Source: Yinghuangia sp051388915 (GTDB taxonomy: Bacteria > Actinomycetota > Actinomycetes > Streptomycetales > Streptomycetaceae). Taken from it: a DNA stretch of 64,000 nucleotides. Under the pieces are notes generated by a model, which ran no database searches, had not been told where the DNA came from, and was given only the letters and a program-made list of their open reading frames with translations. This document shows, one piece after another, positions 1 to 7,983 of the stretch. The stretch is taken from the NCBI RefSeq assembly GCF_051388915.1, contig NZ_JBPKBH010000002.1:1-64000 (forward strand), given 5' to 3'. How positions within the stretch are numbered: position 1 is the stretch's first letter; each line of letters opens with the position of its first letter. Position numbers and translations under genes: made by a program.

Positions 1-842
1 CGCGCGCCGAGACGCAACACGGCGCCGGGCGCGGCGCAGTTGTCCCGCGCGGTGCGCGGGCTGGGGAAGTCCGGCACCCGGGATGACGTGCGGAAAGAGC
101 GCACGCGGGCGCCGGAGCGGGATCCGCCGCCGCGAATGCTTCGTCGGCTACTACGGGCATGCGCGGCACGACCCGGCTCACGTGCCGGGTACGGCGGTTC
201 TCCGAAAGACGGGCCGGGGCACGGCATTTCGTGCCGGGGCCCGGAGAGCAGATGTTTCAGCCGACCATAGGCGGCTCCCCGAATTGTCCCGAGCGCGTGG
301 GTTATCAACGCGTGTCACAAGTATGGCACACGTATATAGGGGTGAGATAAGAGGGAAACCCGGATCCGTGCCGGAGCATAGCGAATTGCCCCGTTTTGCC
401 ATCCTCTGTTCCCAGTGATGGCTCCGGGGCAATTCGCGGAGACCGTGGCGGTAGCCGATCGCCACGTCTCGTCCTTCTCATATTGTGCCAGCTATGTGTC
501 AACCAGCCAAGTGTCGCGGCGCCAGTGTCATCCAGACGTGTCGCAACCCGAGAGCACTCTACAAGCCCGCAGTCAGCGCACGTGCAGGCCGCACGCTTGT
601 TCGCCCCATGACCCGTGGCACACCGCCGAGTTGCCTTCGGCCGGGTGGCCGCGGGCGACTCCTCCGGGATTGCCCCCGAGGGATCCCGCGCCCGGGGTTT
701 CCGTCCGCGTGTCCGAGGGTACGCGCGGGCATCCGCTGTGGTTCAATTCCGGACAGTGGCAGCCGTCCGCACGACGGTGTCGGCGCGCTGCAACGCGCCC
801 CCGTGCGGGCCTTCGAGTTCGAGCGCAGAAGGAGTACGCACG
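1..842. other. Leader region without a recognisable gene
   Basis: I see no convincing coding region here on either strand; the open frames overlap each other and resemble no family I know. Bases 296-360 are locally AT-richer than the rest and could hold promoter elements, including an imperfect inverted repeat around GTGTCACAAGTATGGCACAC (313-332). The last part precedes the DUF397 gene and presumably carries its promoter. Confidence 0.4.
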
Positions 843-1058
843 GTGGAGCACCCTGTCGGGTCGGACCTGCACTGGCGGAAAAGTCGGGCCAGTCAAGCGT
901 CCAATTGCGTTGAGGCGGCACGCTCGACCGGCGTGTTCGTCCGGGACTCGAAAATTGCGGTCGACGGTCCCGTTCTCGCTTTTCGCACCGGCAGTTGGGC
1001 CGACTTCCTGGATGCTCAGTCGGCACCGTCCACGCCCGCGGGCCCCTCGGTCGGCTGA
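843..1058 (+). CDS. DUF397 domain protein
   Basis: A 71-residue protein of the DUF397 family, small actinobacterial proteins normally encoded beside XRE/DUF5753 regulators and thought to be their partners (the WhiJ/BldB-type system of Streptomyces, or a toxin-antitoxin-like pair). Seen in the sequence: the family hallmark WRKSRASQASNCVEAA near the N-terminus, VFVRDSK in the middle, and the closing LAF...WADFL. The start is GTG at 843 because an AAGGAG ribosome-binding site (829-834) precedes it by 8 bases. Its last 43 bases overlap the 3' end of the facing XRE gene. That convergent layout is unusual, since such pairs are usually co-directional. The C-terminal tail after DFL is short and low in complexity. 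Confidence 0.85.
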   Translation: MEHPVGSDLHWRKSRASQASNCVEAARSTGVFVRDSKIAVDGPVLAFRTGSWADFLDAQSAPSTPAGPSVG

Positions 1059-2017
1059 ACGGTCGGCTGAATCGTCGGGGGTTGGGCGTTCGGAGACTGG
1101 GCGTTCGGCGGCGGCAGGGCGGTGAGCGGAAACGGCGCACCGCCCCCGCCCGGAGGCTGGGCCTGGGCCATGCTGGCGATCGCGGCGTCCAACAGCGTCG
1201 GCGCCATCGCGGTCGGGGCCAACTGCTCCAGCTCCCAGAATGAGGCGAGGTAGTCGCCGGGGGTGTCCTCCTGGGCGCCCTCCACGGTGATCATCTCGCC
1301 GGTCTCCGCCTCTCGGAACAGGACGTCCGGTTCCTCCTCGGCGAACTCGAACAGCACATAGGCCATGCGGTAGTTGGCGTAAAGCCCCTCCCACCACGGC
1401 ACGACGCGCACCGTCACGTTCGGGTACTCCGCGACCGCCAGGATGTGGCGCAACTGCCTGCGCATGAGAGCCGGGCCGCCGACCGCCCGCTGCACGACCG
1501 AGTGGTCCATGATGAAGTGCACGTTCGGCGCGTCGTCGCGCGTCAGCAACTCCTGGCGTGCCATGCGCAGTTCGACCAGCTCGTCGACGCGGCTCAGGCC
1601 CAGCCGCATCATCGTCTCGCGCGCGTAGTCGGGAGTCTGGAGCAGGCCCGGCACGACCACCGGCTCGAAATTACGGATGACCTGCGCCGACGACTCGAAG
1701 CCGATGTACGCCAGATACTCCGAACTGGCGATCCCCCGGTACACGCTCCACCACGCCCGCTGCCGGGCCGCGCGCGCCAACTCCACGAGATCGGCGGACA
1801 GTTCGGCGTCGGTGTCGTAGTGCCGCAGCAGCGCCCGGAGATCCGTGGTGGTCACCGCGACCTGGCCCGTCTCCATCCGGATGATCTTGGACAGGGACCA
1901 GTCCATCTCCTCGGCGACCTCGCGCTGCGTGAAGCCGGCCCCCTCGCGCAATCGCCGCAGCGCGTCCCGCAGCTTGCGTCGCGCGACCATCGGGTCCTGC
2001 CTCTGTCGCTCCGCCAT
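1016..2017 (-). CDS. XRE-family regulator with DUF5753 domain
   Basis: A 333-residue DNA-binding regulator. Residues about 12-70 form a helix-turn-helix (LRRLREGAGFTQREVAEEMD, then SLSKIIRMETG). The rest is the DUF5753 domain, recognisable from FEPVVVPGLLQTPDYAR and from VVQRAVGGPALMRRQLRHI. In the family the N-terminal domain binds DNA and DUF5753 probably senses a ligand or the DUF397 partner. The ATG at 2017 gives the usual length and places the HTH at the N-terminus; the open frame continues upstream without homology. The C-terminus ends in a Pro/Gln/Ala-rich tail (PNAQSPNAQPPTIQ), and this tail is encoded opposite the end of the DUF397 gene. Confidence 0.9.
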   Translation of the reverse strand: MAERQRQDPMVARRKLRDALRRLREGAGFTQREVAEEMDWSLSKIIRMETGQVAVTTTDLRALLRHYDTDAELSADLVELARAARQRAWWSVYRGIASSEYLAYIGFESSAQVIRNFEPVVVPGLLQTPDYARETMMRLGLSRVDELVELRMARQELLTRDDAPNVHFIMDHSVVQRAVGGPALMRRQLRHILAVAEYPNVTVRVVPWWEGLYANYRMAYVLFEFAEEEPDVLFREAETGEMITVEGAQEDTPGDYLASFWELEQLAPTAMAPTLLDAAIASMAQAQPPGGGGAPFPLTALPPPNAQSPNAQPPTIQPTVQPTEGPAGVDGAD

Positions 2018-2330
2018 CGTCGGTCCCCCACGACGTCCATGGTGCTTGCTGAAAGGCGTACCCAACCGGTCTGCCACCCGTGTCCGAGTCCGGCGCGGGT
2101 GTCGCGCGGGTGTCGAAGCGAAGTGCGCCAGACGGCGAGATCGCTGCCCGCCACCCGGCACACCGCCTGGTAGACGAACGACACCTGGTAAAGAGAATCG
2201 CCGGTCGGCGCCACCTGGGGCAAGACCTCACCCGTGCGGGTGGCACTGGTCGGAGGGGCGCACGGCGGCGCACGGGGGCACGCCGCACGCGCCCGCGGAA
2301 CCGGATTCCGCCCCCGGGGTGGCCGAATGC

Positions 2331-2425
2331 CACCTCGTCAGTGTCCACGCCGCGACCGTCCACCTCGTCACTGTCCACCTCGTCACTGTCCACGCCGCGA
2401 CTGTCCACCTCGTCACCGTCCACCG
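2331..2425. repeat. 15-bp tandem repeat, about six copies
   Basis: Two alternating versions of a 15-base unit, CACCTCGTCACTGTC and CACGCCGCGACTGTC, run head to tail six times from 2331 to 2420, and the array decays over the next few bases. It lies in the intergenic space between the XRE regulator and the ABC-F gene. There are no spacers between copies, so it is not a CRISPR array. Confidence 0.85.
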
Positions 2426-2543
2426 CGCGACCCGACACCTGGCCCGCGGCCACATGGCGCGCCCGCGGCGCCGCAAAATCGCGTTGGCGGACGGCCTCGC
2501 CGGCAGATAGAAACGGGGTGGACGGCGGGGGCACCACCAGGGC

Positions 2544-4247
2544 ATGGGAGCGGCGTACACCGTGGGACACATCGACATCAACACGGTGAGCTACTCGCTG
2601 CCCGACGGCCGCGTGCTGCTGGACGAGGTCTCGTTCCGCGTCGCCGAAGGCGCCACCACCGCGCTCGTGGGCGCCAACGGAGCCGGCAAGACGACGCTCC
2701 TGCGCATCGTCACCGGCGAGGTCAAACCCGACTCCGGTGCCGTCACGCGCGGCGGCGGACTCGGCGTCATGCCGCAGTTCATCGGCCGGATCCGCGACGA
2801 GTCGACGGTCCGCGACCTGCTGGTCTCCCTCGCCCCGCCGCGCGTGCGCGACGCCGTCCGCGCGGTCGACGACGCCGAACTCGCCCTCATGGACACCGAC
2901 GACGAACCCACCCAGATGCGGTACGCCGCCGCACTCGGCGAGTTCGCCGACGCCGGCGGCTACGACATCGAACCCGTCTGGGACCAGTGCTGCACCGCCG
3001 CCCTCGGCCTCGGGTACGACGTCGCCAAATGGCGGCAGATCACCACCCTCTCCGGCGGCGAGCAGAAGCGCCTCGCCCTGGAGGCACTGCTGCGCGGACC
3101 CGACGACGTCCTCCTCCTCGACGAGCCCGACAACTACCTTGACGTGCCCGGCAAGCAGTGGCTGGAGCAGGCGCTGCGCGACACCCCCAAGGCCGTCCTG
3201 CTCGTCTCGCACGACCGCGAGCTGCTCTCCAACGCCGCCGACCGCATCGTGACGGTGGAACTCGGCGCCGCGGGCAACACCGCCTGGCTGCACGGCGGAT
3301 CGTTCGGCACCTACCACGCCGCCCGCGAGGCCCGCTTCGAGCGCTTCGAGGAGCTGCGGCGCCGCTGGGACGAGGAGCACGCCAAGCTCAGGGCCCTCGT
3401 CCTGATGTACAAGAACAAGGCCGCCTACAACGACGGGCTCGCGTCCCGCTACCAGGCGGCGCAGACCCGGCTGCGCAAGTTCGAGGAGGCCGGACCGCCG
3501 CAGAACATCCCGCGCGAGCAGAACGTGCGGCTGCGGCTGCGCGGCAGCCGTACCGGCAAACGCGCGGTCGTCGCCGAGGCGGTGGAGCTGACCGGCCTGA
3601 TGAAACCGTTCGACCTGGAGGTCTGGTACGGCGACCGGGTCGCGGTGCTCGGCTCCAACGGCTCCGGCAAGTCGCACTTCCTGCGGCTCCTCGCAGCCGG
3701 CGGCTCCGACCCCGACGTCGAGCACCGGCCGGTCGGCGAGGTCGCCATCGCCGCCGTCGCGCACACCGGCCGCGCCCGGCTCGGCGCCCGGGTGCGCCCC
3801 GGCTGGTTCGCACAGACCCACGAGCACCCGGAGTTCGCCGGGAGGACGCTCGTCGAGATCCTGCACCGCGGCGACGCGCACCGCTCCGGCATGGGCCTGG
3901 AGCAGGCCGCGCGCGTCCTGGACCGCTACGAGCTCGCGTACGCCGCCGAGCAGCCGTTCGACACCCTCTCCGGCGGCCAGCAGGCGCGCTTCCAGATCCT
4001 GCTGCTCGAACTCTCCGGCGCCAACCTGCTCCTCCTCGACGAGCCGACCGACAACCTCGACCTCGTCTCGGCCGAGGCGCTCCAGCAGGCGCTTGAGGCG
4101 TTCGACGGGACCGTCCTCGCGGTCACCCACGACCGCTGGTTCGCGAAGGCGTTCGACCGCTTTCTGGTCTTCGGCGCCGACGGCCGGGTCCGGGAGAGCG
4201 CCGAACCGGTGTGGACCGAGGCGCGCGTGGACCGGCCTCGGGGCTGA
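2544..4247 (+). CDS. ABC-F family ATPase
   Basis: A 567-residue protein with two ABC ATPase domains and no membrane segments, as in ABC-F proteins that act on the ribosome (translation factors or antibiotic-resistance proteins). Domain 1: Walker A GANGAGKT at residues 43-50, signature LSGGEQKR from 169, Walker B DEP at 193-195. Domain 2: Walker A GSNGSGKS at 370-377, LSGGQQAR from 475, DEPTDNLD from 499. Between them lies a charged helical linker (about 250-330). The first Walker B reads DEPDNYLD instead of the common DEPTNHLD, so this is a divergent actinobacterial subgroup. ATG at 2544 is chosen because the first beta strand follows directly. The target (ribosome, resistance or regulation) cannot be told from sequence. 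Confidence 0.9.
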   Translation: MGAAYTVGHIDINTVSYSLPDGRVLLDEVSFRVAEGATTALVGANGAGKTTLLRIVTGEVKPDSGAVTRGGGLGVMPQFIGRIRDESTVRDLLVSLAPPRVRDAVRAVDDAELALMDTDDEPTQMRYAAALGEFADAGGYDIEPVWDQCCTAALGLGYDVAKWRQITTLSGGEQKRLALEALLRGPDDVLLLDEPDNYLDVPGKQWLEQALRDTPKAVLLVSHDRELLSNAADRIVTVELGAAGNTAWLHGGSFGTYHAAREARFERFEELRRRWDEEHAKLRALVLMYKNKAAYNDGLASRYQAAQTRLRKFEEAGPPQNIPREQNVRLRLRGSRTGKRAVVAEAVELTGLMKPFDLEVWYGDRVAVLGSNGSGKSHFLRLLAAGGSDPDVEHRPVGEVAIAAVAHTGRARLGARVRPGWFAQTHEHPEFAGRTLVEILHRGDAHRSGMGLEQAARVLDRYELAYAAEQPFDTLSGGQQARFQILLLELSGANLLLLDEPTDNLDLVSAEALQQALEAFDGTVLAVTHDRWFAKAFDRFLVFGADGRVRESAEPVWTEARVDRPRG

Positions 4248-4285
4248 GCTCCCGGGACTTTGCCCCGTTTGGGTACTCTTCCGGG

Positions 4286-5116
4286 ATGCTCACCGTCAGC
4301 TCGATCAACGTCAACGGCCTGCGCGCGGCGACCGCCAAGGGCTTCACCGCGTGGCTCCAGGCCACCGCGTCCGACGTCGTGTGCCTCCAAGAGGTCCGTG
4401 CCGAAGCACACCAGCTCACCGACGCCGTCCGCGACCCCGACGGCTGGCACACCGTGTACGCCCCCTCCGTCCTCAAAGGCCGCGCCGGCGTCGCGGTCTA
4501 CTCGCGCCTCGCCCCCACCGCCCACCGCATCGGCTTCGGCTCCAGCGAGTTCGACAGCGCCGGACGCTGGCTCGAAGTCGACCTCCCCGGCCTCACCGTC
4601 GCCAGCCTCTACCTCCCCACCGGCGAGGCCGAGACCCCCAAGCAGGACGAGAAGAACCGCTTCATGGCCGAGCTGGCCGCCCACATGGTCCGCATGCGCG
4701 AAAAGGCCGCCGCCGAGGGCCGCGAGGTCCTGGTCTGCGGCGACTGGAACATCTGCCACACCGAGGCCGATATCAAGAACTGGAAGGGCAACCTCAAGAA
4801 GTCCGGCTTCCTCCCCGAGGAACGCGCCTGGCTCACCGAGGTCTTCGGCGCCGTCGGCTACCACGACGTGGTCCGCAACCTCCACCCCGGCGTCGAGGGC
4901 CCGTACAGCTGGTGGTCCATGCGCGGCAAAGCCTTCGACAACGACTCCGGCTGGCGCATCGACTACATCGCCGCAACCACCGCCATCGCCAAAACCGCCA
5001 CCACTGCCACCACCGGCCGAGCCCTCACCTACGCCGACCGCTGGTCCGACCACGCCCCGGTAACGGTCACCTTCGACTACGCCGCGTACGCCCCCGGGGA
5101 CGGCGGGGACGCGTAG
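4286..5116 (+). CDS. xthA: Exodeoxyribonuclease III (AP endonuclease)
   Basis: A 276-residue exonuclease III/AP endonuclease of the EEP phosphodiesterase fold, acting in cytoplasmic base-excision repair: it cuts at abasic sites and removes blocked 3' ends. Motifs seen in order: SINVNGLR at the N-terminus, CLQEVRAE with the metal-binding Glu, GDWNICHTEADIKNWKGN (the Asp/Asn active-site segment plus the helix typical of bacterial enzymes), RIDYIA, and SDHAPVTV with the catalytic Asp-His. The length is normal for the family. ATG at 4286 begins exactly at the first strand. It follows the ABC-F gene by 38 bases in the same direction, so co-transcription is likely. Confidence 0.95.
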   Translation: MLTVSSINVNGLRAATAKGFTAWLQATASDVVCLQEVRAEAHQLTDAVRDPDGWHTVYAPSVLKGRAGVAVYSRLAPTAHRIGFGSSEFDSAGRWLEVDLPGLTVASLYLPTGEAETPKQDEKNRFMAELAAHMVRMREKAAAEGREVLVCGDWNICHTEADIKNWKGNLKKSGFLPEERAWLTEVFGAVGYHDVVRNLHPGVEGPYSWWSMRGKAFDNDSGWRIDYIAATTAIAKTATTATTGRALTYADRWSDHAPVTVTFDYAAYAPGDGGDA

Positions 5117-5250
5117 CGCGGGACGGATAGGGCGACGATGTGGGAACAGTGCCGAGACCGCCGCGGTCTCGGCGCCACCGGCTGAGCCCCCGCCGGCCCG
5201 GACAGCGCGGCGGCCGTGCCCAAATACCCGTAACCGGCGACGGCGAGGAC

Positions 5251-5358
5251 GATCGGCCCGTCCGCGCGCAACACCGCATCCGTCAGCTCGAACAGCGCGT
5301 CCGCGCGGGTGGTCGGGCAGTCGCGGAACGCCCGGCGGAACCGGGAAAACACGTCGAC
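5251..5358 (-). pseudogene. Transposase 5' remnant
   Basis: About 36 residues of a reverse-strand frame match the N-terminus of a transposase common in Streptomyces (IS701-like, as I recall it): FSRFRRAF, then TTRADALFELTDAVLRADGP. After this block the frame runs into unrelated Ala/Arg-rich sequence and ends without the expected continuation about the LSL...EHRRGHGALYDA region. Only the first tenth or so of the gene is left. It is a relic of an insertion or of recombination and has no function as protein. Confidence 0.6.
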
Positions 5359-5649
5359 GGCTCGACGGCGGGCACAGCACACGCACACCCGTCACAGCGG
5401 CCGCATTCGTATGCTTCGTGGCTCGACATCTCGAAGCGTAAGCAACAGCCGCCCCTTGCTGTCGCCGACACGGTGTCTCGCAGCAGATCACGACCGCAGC
5501 GAAGTTGGCGGACAGGCTGAGACCGGCGCCTGCAAGCGGGCCCGAGCACGACTGCCGGGGCTGGGGTGGCGCAACCGGGGGTGGGGGAATGTCGTCTGTG
5601 GGGGTGATGCGGTGGTTGCCGTGTCGGGGGAGTTGAGGGGGAGGGTGCA

Positions 5650-5859
5650 GTGCGCACGCTCATGAGGATCATCGCGCCGCGTTGGTACGCCCGTTGGTCG
5701 CACGCCCGGTCGGTCACCCGGCATCCGGCGTCCCACCTGACGCCTGCGCCGGTGCGCCGGGCGCGCAGGCGCTTCGGGTGGGTCCGCAATCCGCGCCGGG
5801 CCGCGCGCAGCCGGGTCGAGCAGGAAGTCGTGCGCGAGGTACGCCGCCGCCTGCGGTGA
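5650..5859 (+). CDS. Possible small Arg-rich protein
   Basis: A 69-codon frame beginning with GTG at 5650 (or ATG at 5662), preceded by a G-rich tract (GGGGGAGGG) that could act as a ribosome-binding site. The product is basic and tryptophan-containing (RWYARWSHARSV; RFGWVRNPRRAARSR) and has no signal peptide or membrane segment. I recognise no family. It lies in a roughly 1-kb stretch between the exonuclease III gene and the DUF4328 gene that otherwise holds only the transposase relic. The call rests on start context and frame length alone. Confidence 0.3.
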   Translation: MRTLMRIIAPRWYARWSHARSVTRHPASHLTPAPVRRARRRFGWVRNPRRAARSRVEQEVVREVRRRLR

Positions 5860-6107
5860 GGTTCGGGATTCGCGCGCGGGGTGGCGCCGCGTTCGGCCAT
5901 GGCGCGGGACTGCTTCCCGTGTTGGTCGGGGCTTGCGCGTCGCCGGTGGATGGGTGGGAACCGCTGTTTGGAGGGGTGTGCTCGCGCCTCGTGTCGTGTC
6001 GAGGTGCGGCCAGCGGGGGTGTGGAGGCGTAGGCGAAATGCGCGAGGCCCCCGGTCTGTCCTCGGGGAGGGCGGGCCGGGGGCCTGGTGATTCTTCGGGT
6101 GTGCGCG
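5860..6107. other. Intergenic, nothing recognised
   Basis: No coding region, repeat or clear hairpin could be supported between the small frame and the end of the DUF4328 gene. This stretch plus 5117-5649 makes up the rest of the gene-poor kilobase around the transposase relic. Confidence 0.4.
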
Positions 6108-7337
6108 TCAGTGCTTGTTGAGGTCGGGACCTTGGCCCGGGGCGGGGGGCGCGGGCGGGGGCTGCCGGCCGCCCCAGCCGGGTTGCGCGCCGGGTTGTGA
6201 GCCCGGTTGGGAGCCCGGCTGGGAGCCGGGGTAGCCGCCGGGTTGTGCGGCGCCCGGGTGGCCGCCCGGGTGCGGGACGCCCGGCTGCGCCGGCGGGAAG
6301 CCCGGGGTGCCCATCGGCATGCCGGGGGCGTAGCCGACCGGCGTCGCCGGCTCCAGGCCGAGGCGCTGGCTCTGCCACTTGGTGATCTTCTGGACGACGA
6401 GGATCGCCAGGATGGCCGCCGCGATGCGCAGGAGGCTGGACGTCCCGGCCAGGCTGTCGCCGGTCTCGCCCCCGTCGATGTAGTCCTCGATCGAGACCTC
6501 GCCGTCCTCGACGTCCTCCTGGGTCTCGCGGACGCCGAAGGAGATCGAGAACAGCACCCCGGAGAGCCCGAACACGATCCACCACGCCCACAGCAGCGCC
6601 TTGCTCGCGGGGCGCATCATCGGGCCGGCCGGCTGCGGGTCGCTGCGCTTCCACGTGTCGTTGGCCACGATCATCGGGATGACGTAGTTCGCCAGCGGGA
6701 TGAACCAGCCGCCGATCGCCCATCCCTTGCTCATGGTGGCCTGCGGGGCGTACCACGCCTCGGTGTTGGACCGCGCCCGGTAGAACCAGATCATGAAGAC
6801 GATCGCGGTGGCCAGGGCGCCGATGGCCAGCAGGCCGAGTGCGGCTTCCACGAGGTCGTCGGCGTCGTCCGCCTCGGCGAACGCGAAGAACCGTCCGTCG
6901 CGCAGGTCGCCGAAGAGCGAGGCGCGGCGGAAGAACGCGGTCGCGGCCAGGACGTCGATCGCCGCCATGACCCCGAGCAGGATCGATACGGCCGTGGCCA
7001 GGCCGCGCAGCGGCTGGACGGGCGTCCACTGCATCTGCGGGGCGTAGCCGGGCACACCGCCGGGCCACGCGCCGGGCGGCATCCCCGCGGGCGGCATGCC
7101 GCCGTGCGGGAACGCGCCGTGCGGGGCGGCGCCGTACGGTCCGGGCTGGGCGCCGGGGAACGCTCCCGGCTGCGCGCCGGGCGGGGGACCCTGCGGCCCG
7201 CCCGGAGCCTGCGGCGGCGGCGGTACGGAGCCGCCCGGCGGCGCGAAGGGGTCGCCGCCCGCCTGCGTCGGGGCAGCGCCGCACGCCGGGCAGAAGCCGT
7301 TCGGAGTGAGTTGGGCACCGCAGTTGGCGCACTGCAT
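6108..7337 (-). CDS. DUF4328 membrane protein with zinc ribbon
   Basis: A 409-residue protein. Residues 1-25 are a zinc ribbon (CANCG...CPACG). Residues 26-105 are a Gly/Pro/Ala-rich linker. The DUF4328 core carries several membrane spans: a first one near LATAVSILLGVMAAIDVLAA, further ones near ALGLLAIGALATAIVFMIWF and LLWAWWIVFGLSGVLFSI, and a last one around ILAILVV. The family signature FYRARSNTEAW and a GWAIGGWFIPLANYVIP segment are visible. The last 90 residues are another Gly/Pro/Gln-rich tail with SQPGSQPG repeats. The family is common in Streptomyces and its role is unknown; a scaffold or sensor in the membrane is a guess. ATG at 7337 starts directly with the zinc ribbon. Confidence 0.9.
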   Translation of the reverse strand: MQCANCGAQLTPNGFCPACGAAPTQAGGDPFAPPGGSVPPPPQAPGGPQGPPPGAQPGAFPGAQPGPYGAAPHGAFPHGGMPPAGMPPGAWPGGVPGYAPQMQWTPVQPLRGLATAVSILLGVMAAIDVLAATAFFRRASLFGDLRDGRFFAFAEADDADDLVEAALGLLAIGALATAIVFMIWFYRARSNTEAWYAPQATMSKGWAIGGWFIPLANYVIPMIVANDTWKRSDPQPAGPMMRPASKALLWAWWIVFGLSGVLFSISFGVRETQEDVEDGEVSIEDYIDGGETGDSLAGTSSLLRIAAAILAILVVQKITKWQSQRLGLEPATPVGYAPGMPMGTPGFPPAQPGVPHPGGHPGAAQPGGYPGSQPGSQPGSQPGAQPGWGGRQPPPAPPAPGQGPDLNKH

Positions 7338-7983
7338 TTAAGGGGTTCCCCCTACTGGTCGTGAATCGCCGACACGGCCGCGCACCCACGGCGAACACCG
7401 GCTCGGTTGTGCAGCGCATCATGCCGTGCCCGGGGGCGCCGTGTCAGGTCAGGTCCGACCGAATCACGAGGAACCACCCGATGTGGGCGGGGCCGCGGGG
7501 CCGATGCGCCCGGAGTGCGGCATTGCGGGGCGGAGTTCGGCGTACGGTGCGGGCCCGCCGCCTCCGCGCCCGGCGGGACGGGGCGTGCAGGCGAGCGTCC
7601 GCGGGCCGGGCCGGCGCCGGCGCGGTGCGCACTGTCGCCGGACGGGCGTCAGGTCCATGACCACGCTCGCCATCCGGCCGCCCGTCAGTTCGCCGGCCCG
7701 GGCCACCACGTCCCCGACGTCGACGTCGATCGCGGCGTGCGCAACCGAGTGCCGGCGCGGTGGACGCGCACGGCAGGCCCTGGTGGCCGGGGTCCTGGAC
7801 GACGGTGCCGCCGGGGGCCAAATATTGCGGCGCGGCGCCGGACCCGGGCGCGGTGCGGACCGTCTCGGTCGGGCCCGGTCGAGTCGACCGGGTCCAGCCG
7901 GGTCCAGCCGGGTCCAGCCGGGTCGAGCCGGGTTCGGGGCCGGCCGAGCCCGGTTCGACCCGGGGGCCCGGGCGGGTTCGGGG
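7338..7983. other. Intergenic with short 10-bp repeats and possible decayed gene
   Basis: No intact gene is seen. Around 7640-7830 the reverse strand reads like protein in two different frames (for example ELTGGRMASVVMDLTPVR and GGTVVQDPGHQGLP), which suggests a decayed gene, but I cannot assign a family. A 10-base unit GGTCCAGCCG is repeated three times at 7891-7920, with a variant fourth copy at 7921-7930. Confidence 0.4.

Noticed and set aside
740..775. Possible tRNA T-arm (GGTTCAATTCC)
   Set aside because: No acceptor stem, anticodon arm or 3' end could be folded around it. No tRNA gene was found anywhere in the window by eye.
2331..2435. Possible CRISPR array
   Set aside because: The 15-base units are directly adjacent without spacers. 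No cas gene exists in the window, and the other tandem repeats have the same nature.
1671..4130. Reverse-strand frame of about 819 codons across the ABC-F gene
   Set aside because: It is antisense to a well-defined ABC-F ATPase; the translation has only low-complexity Val/Gly/Glu character.
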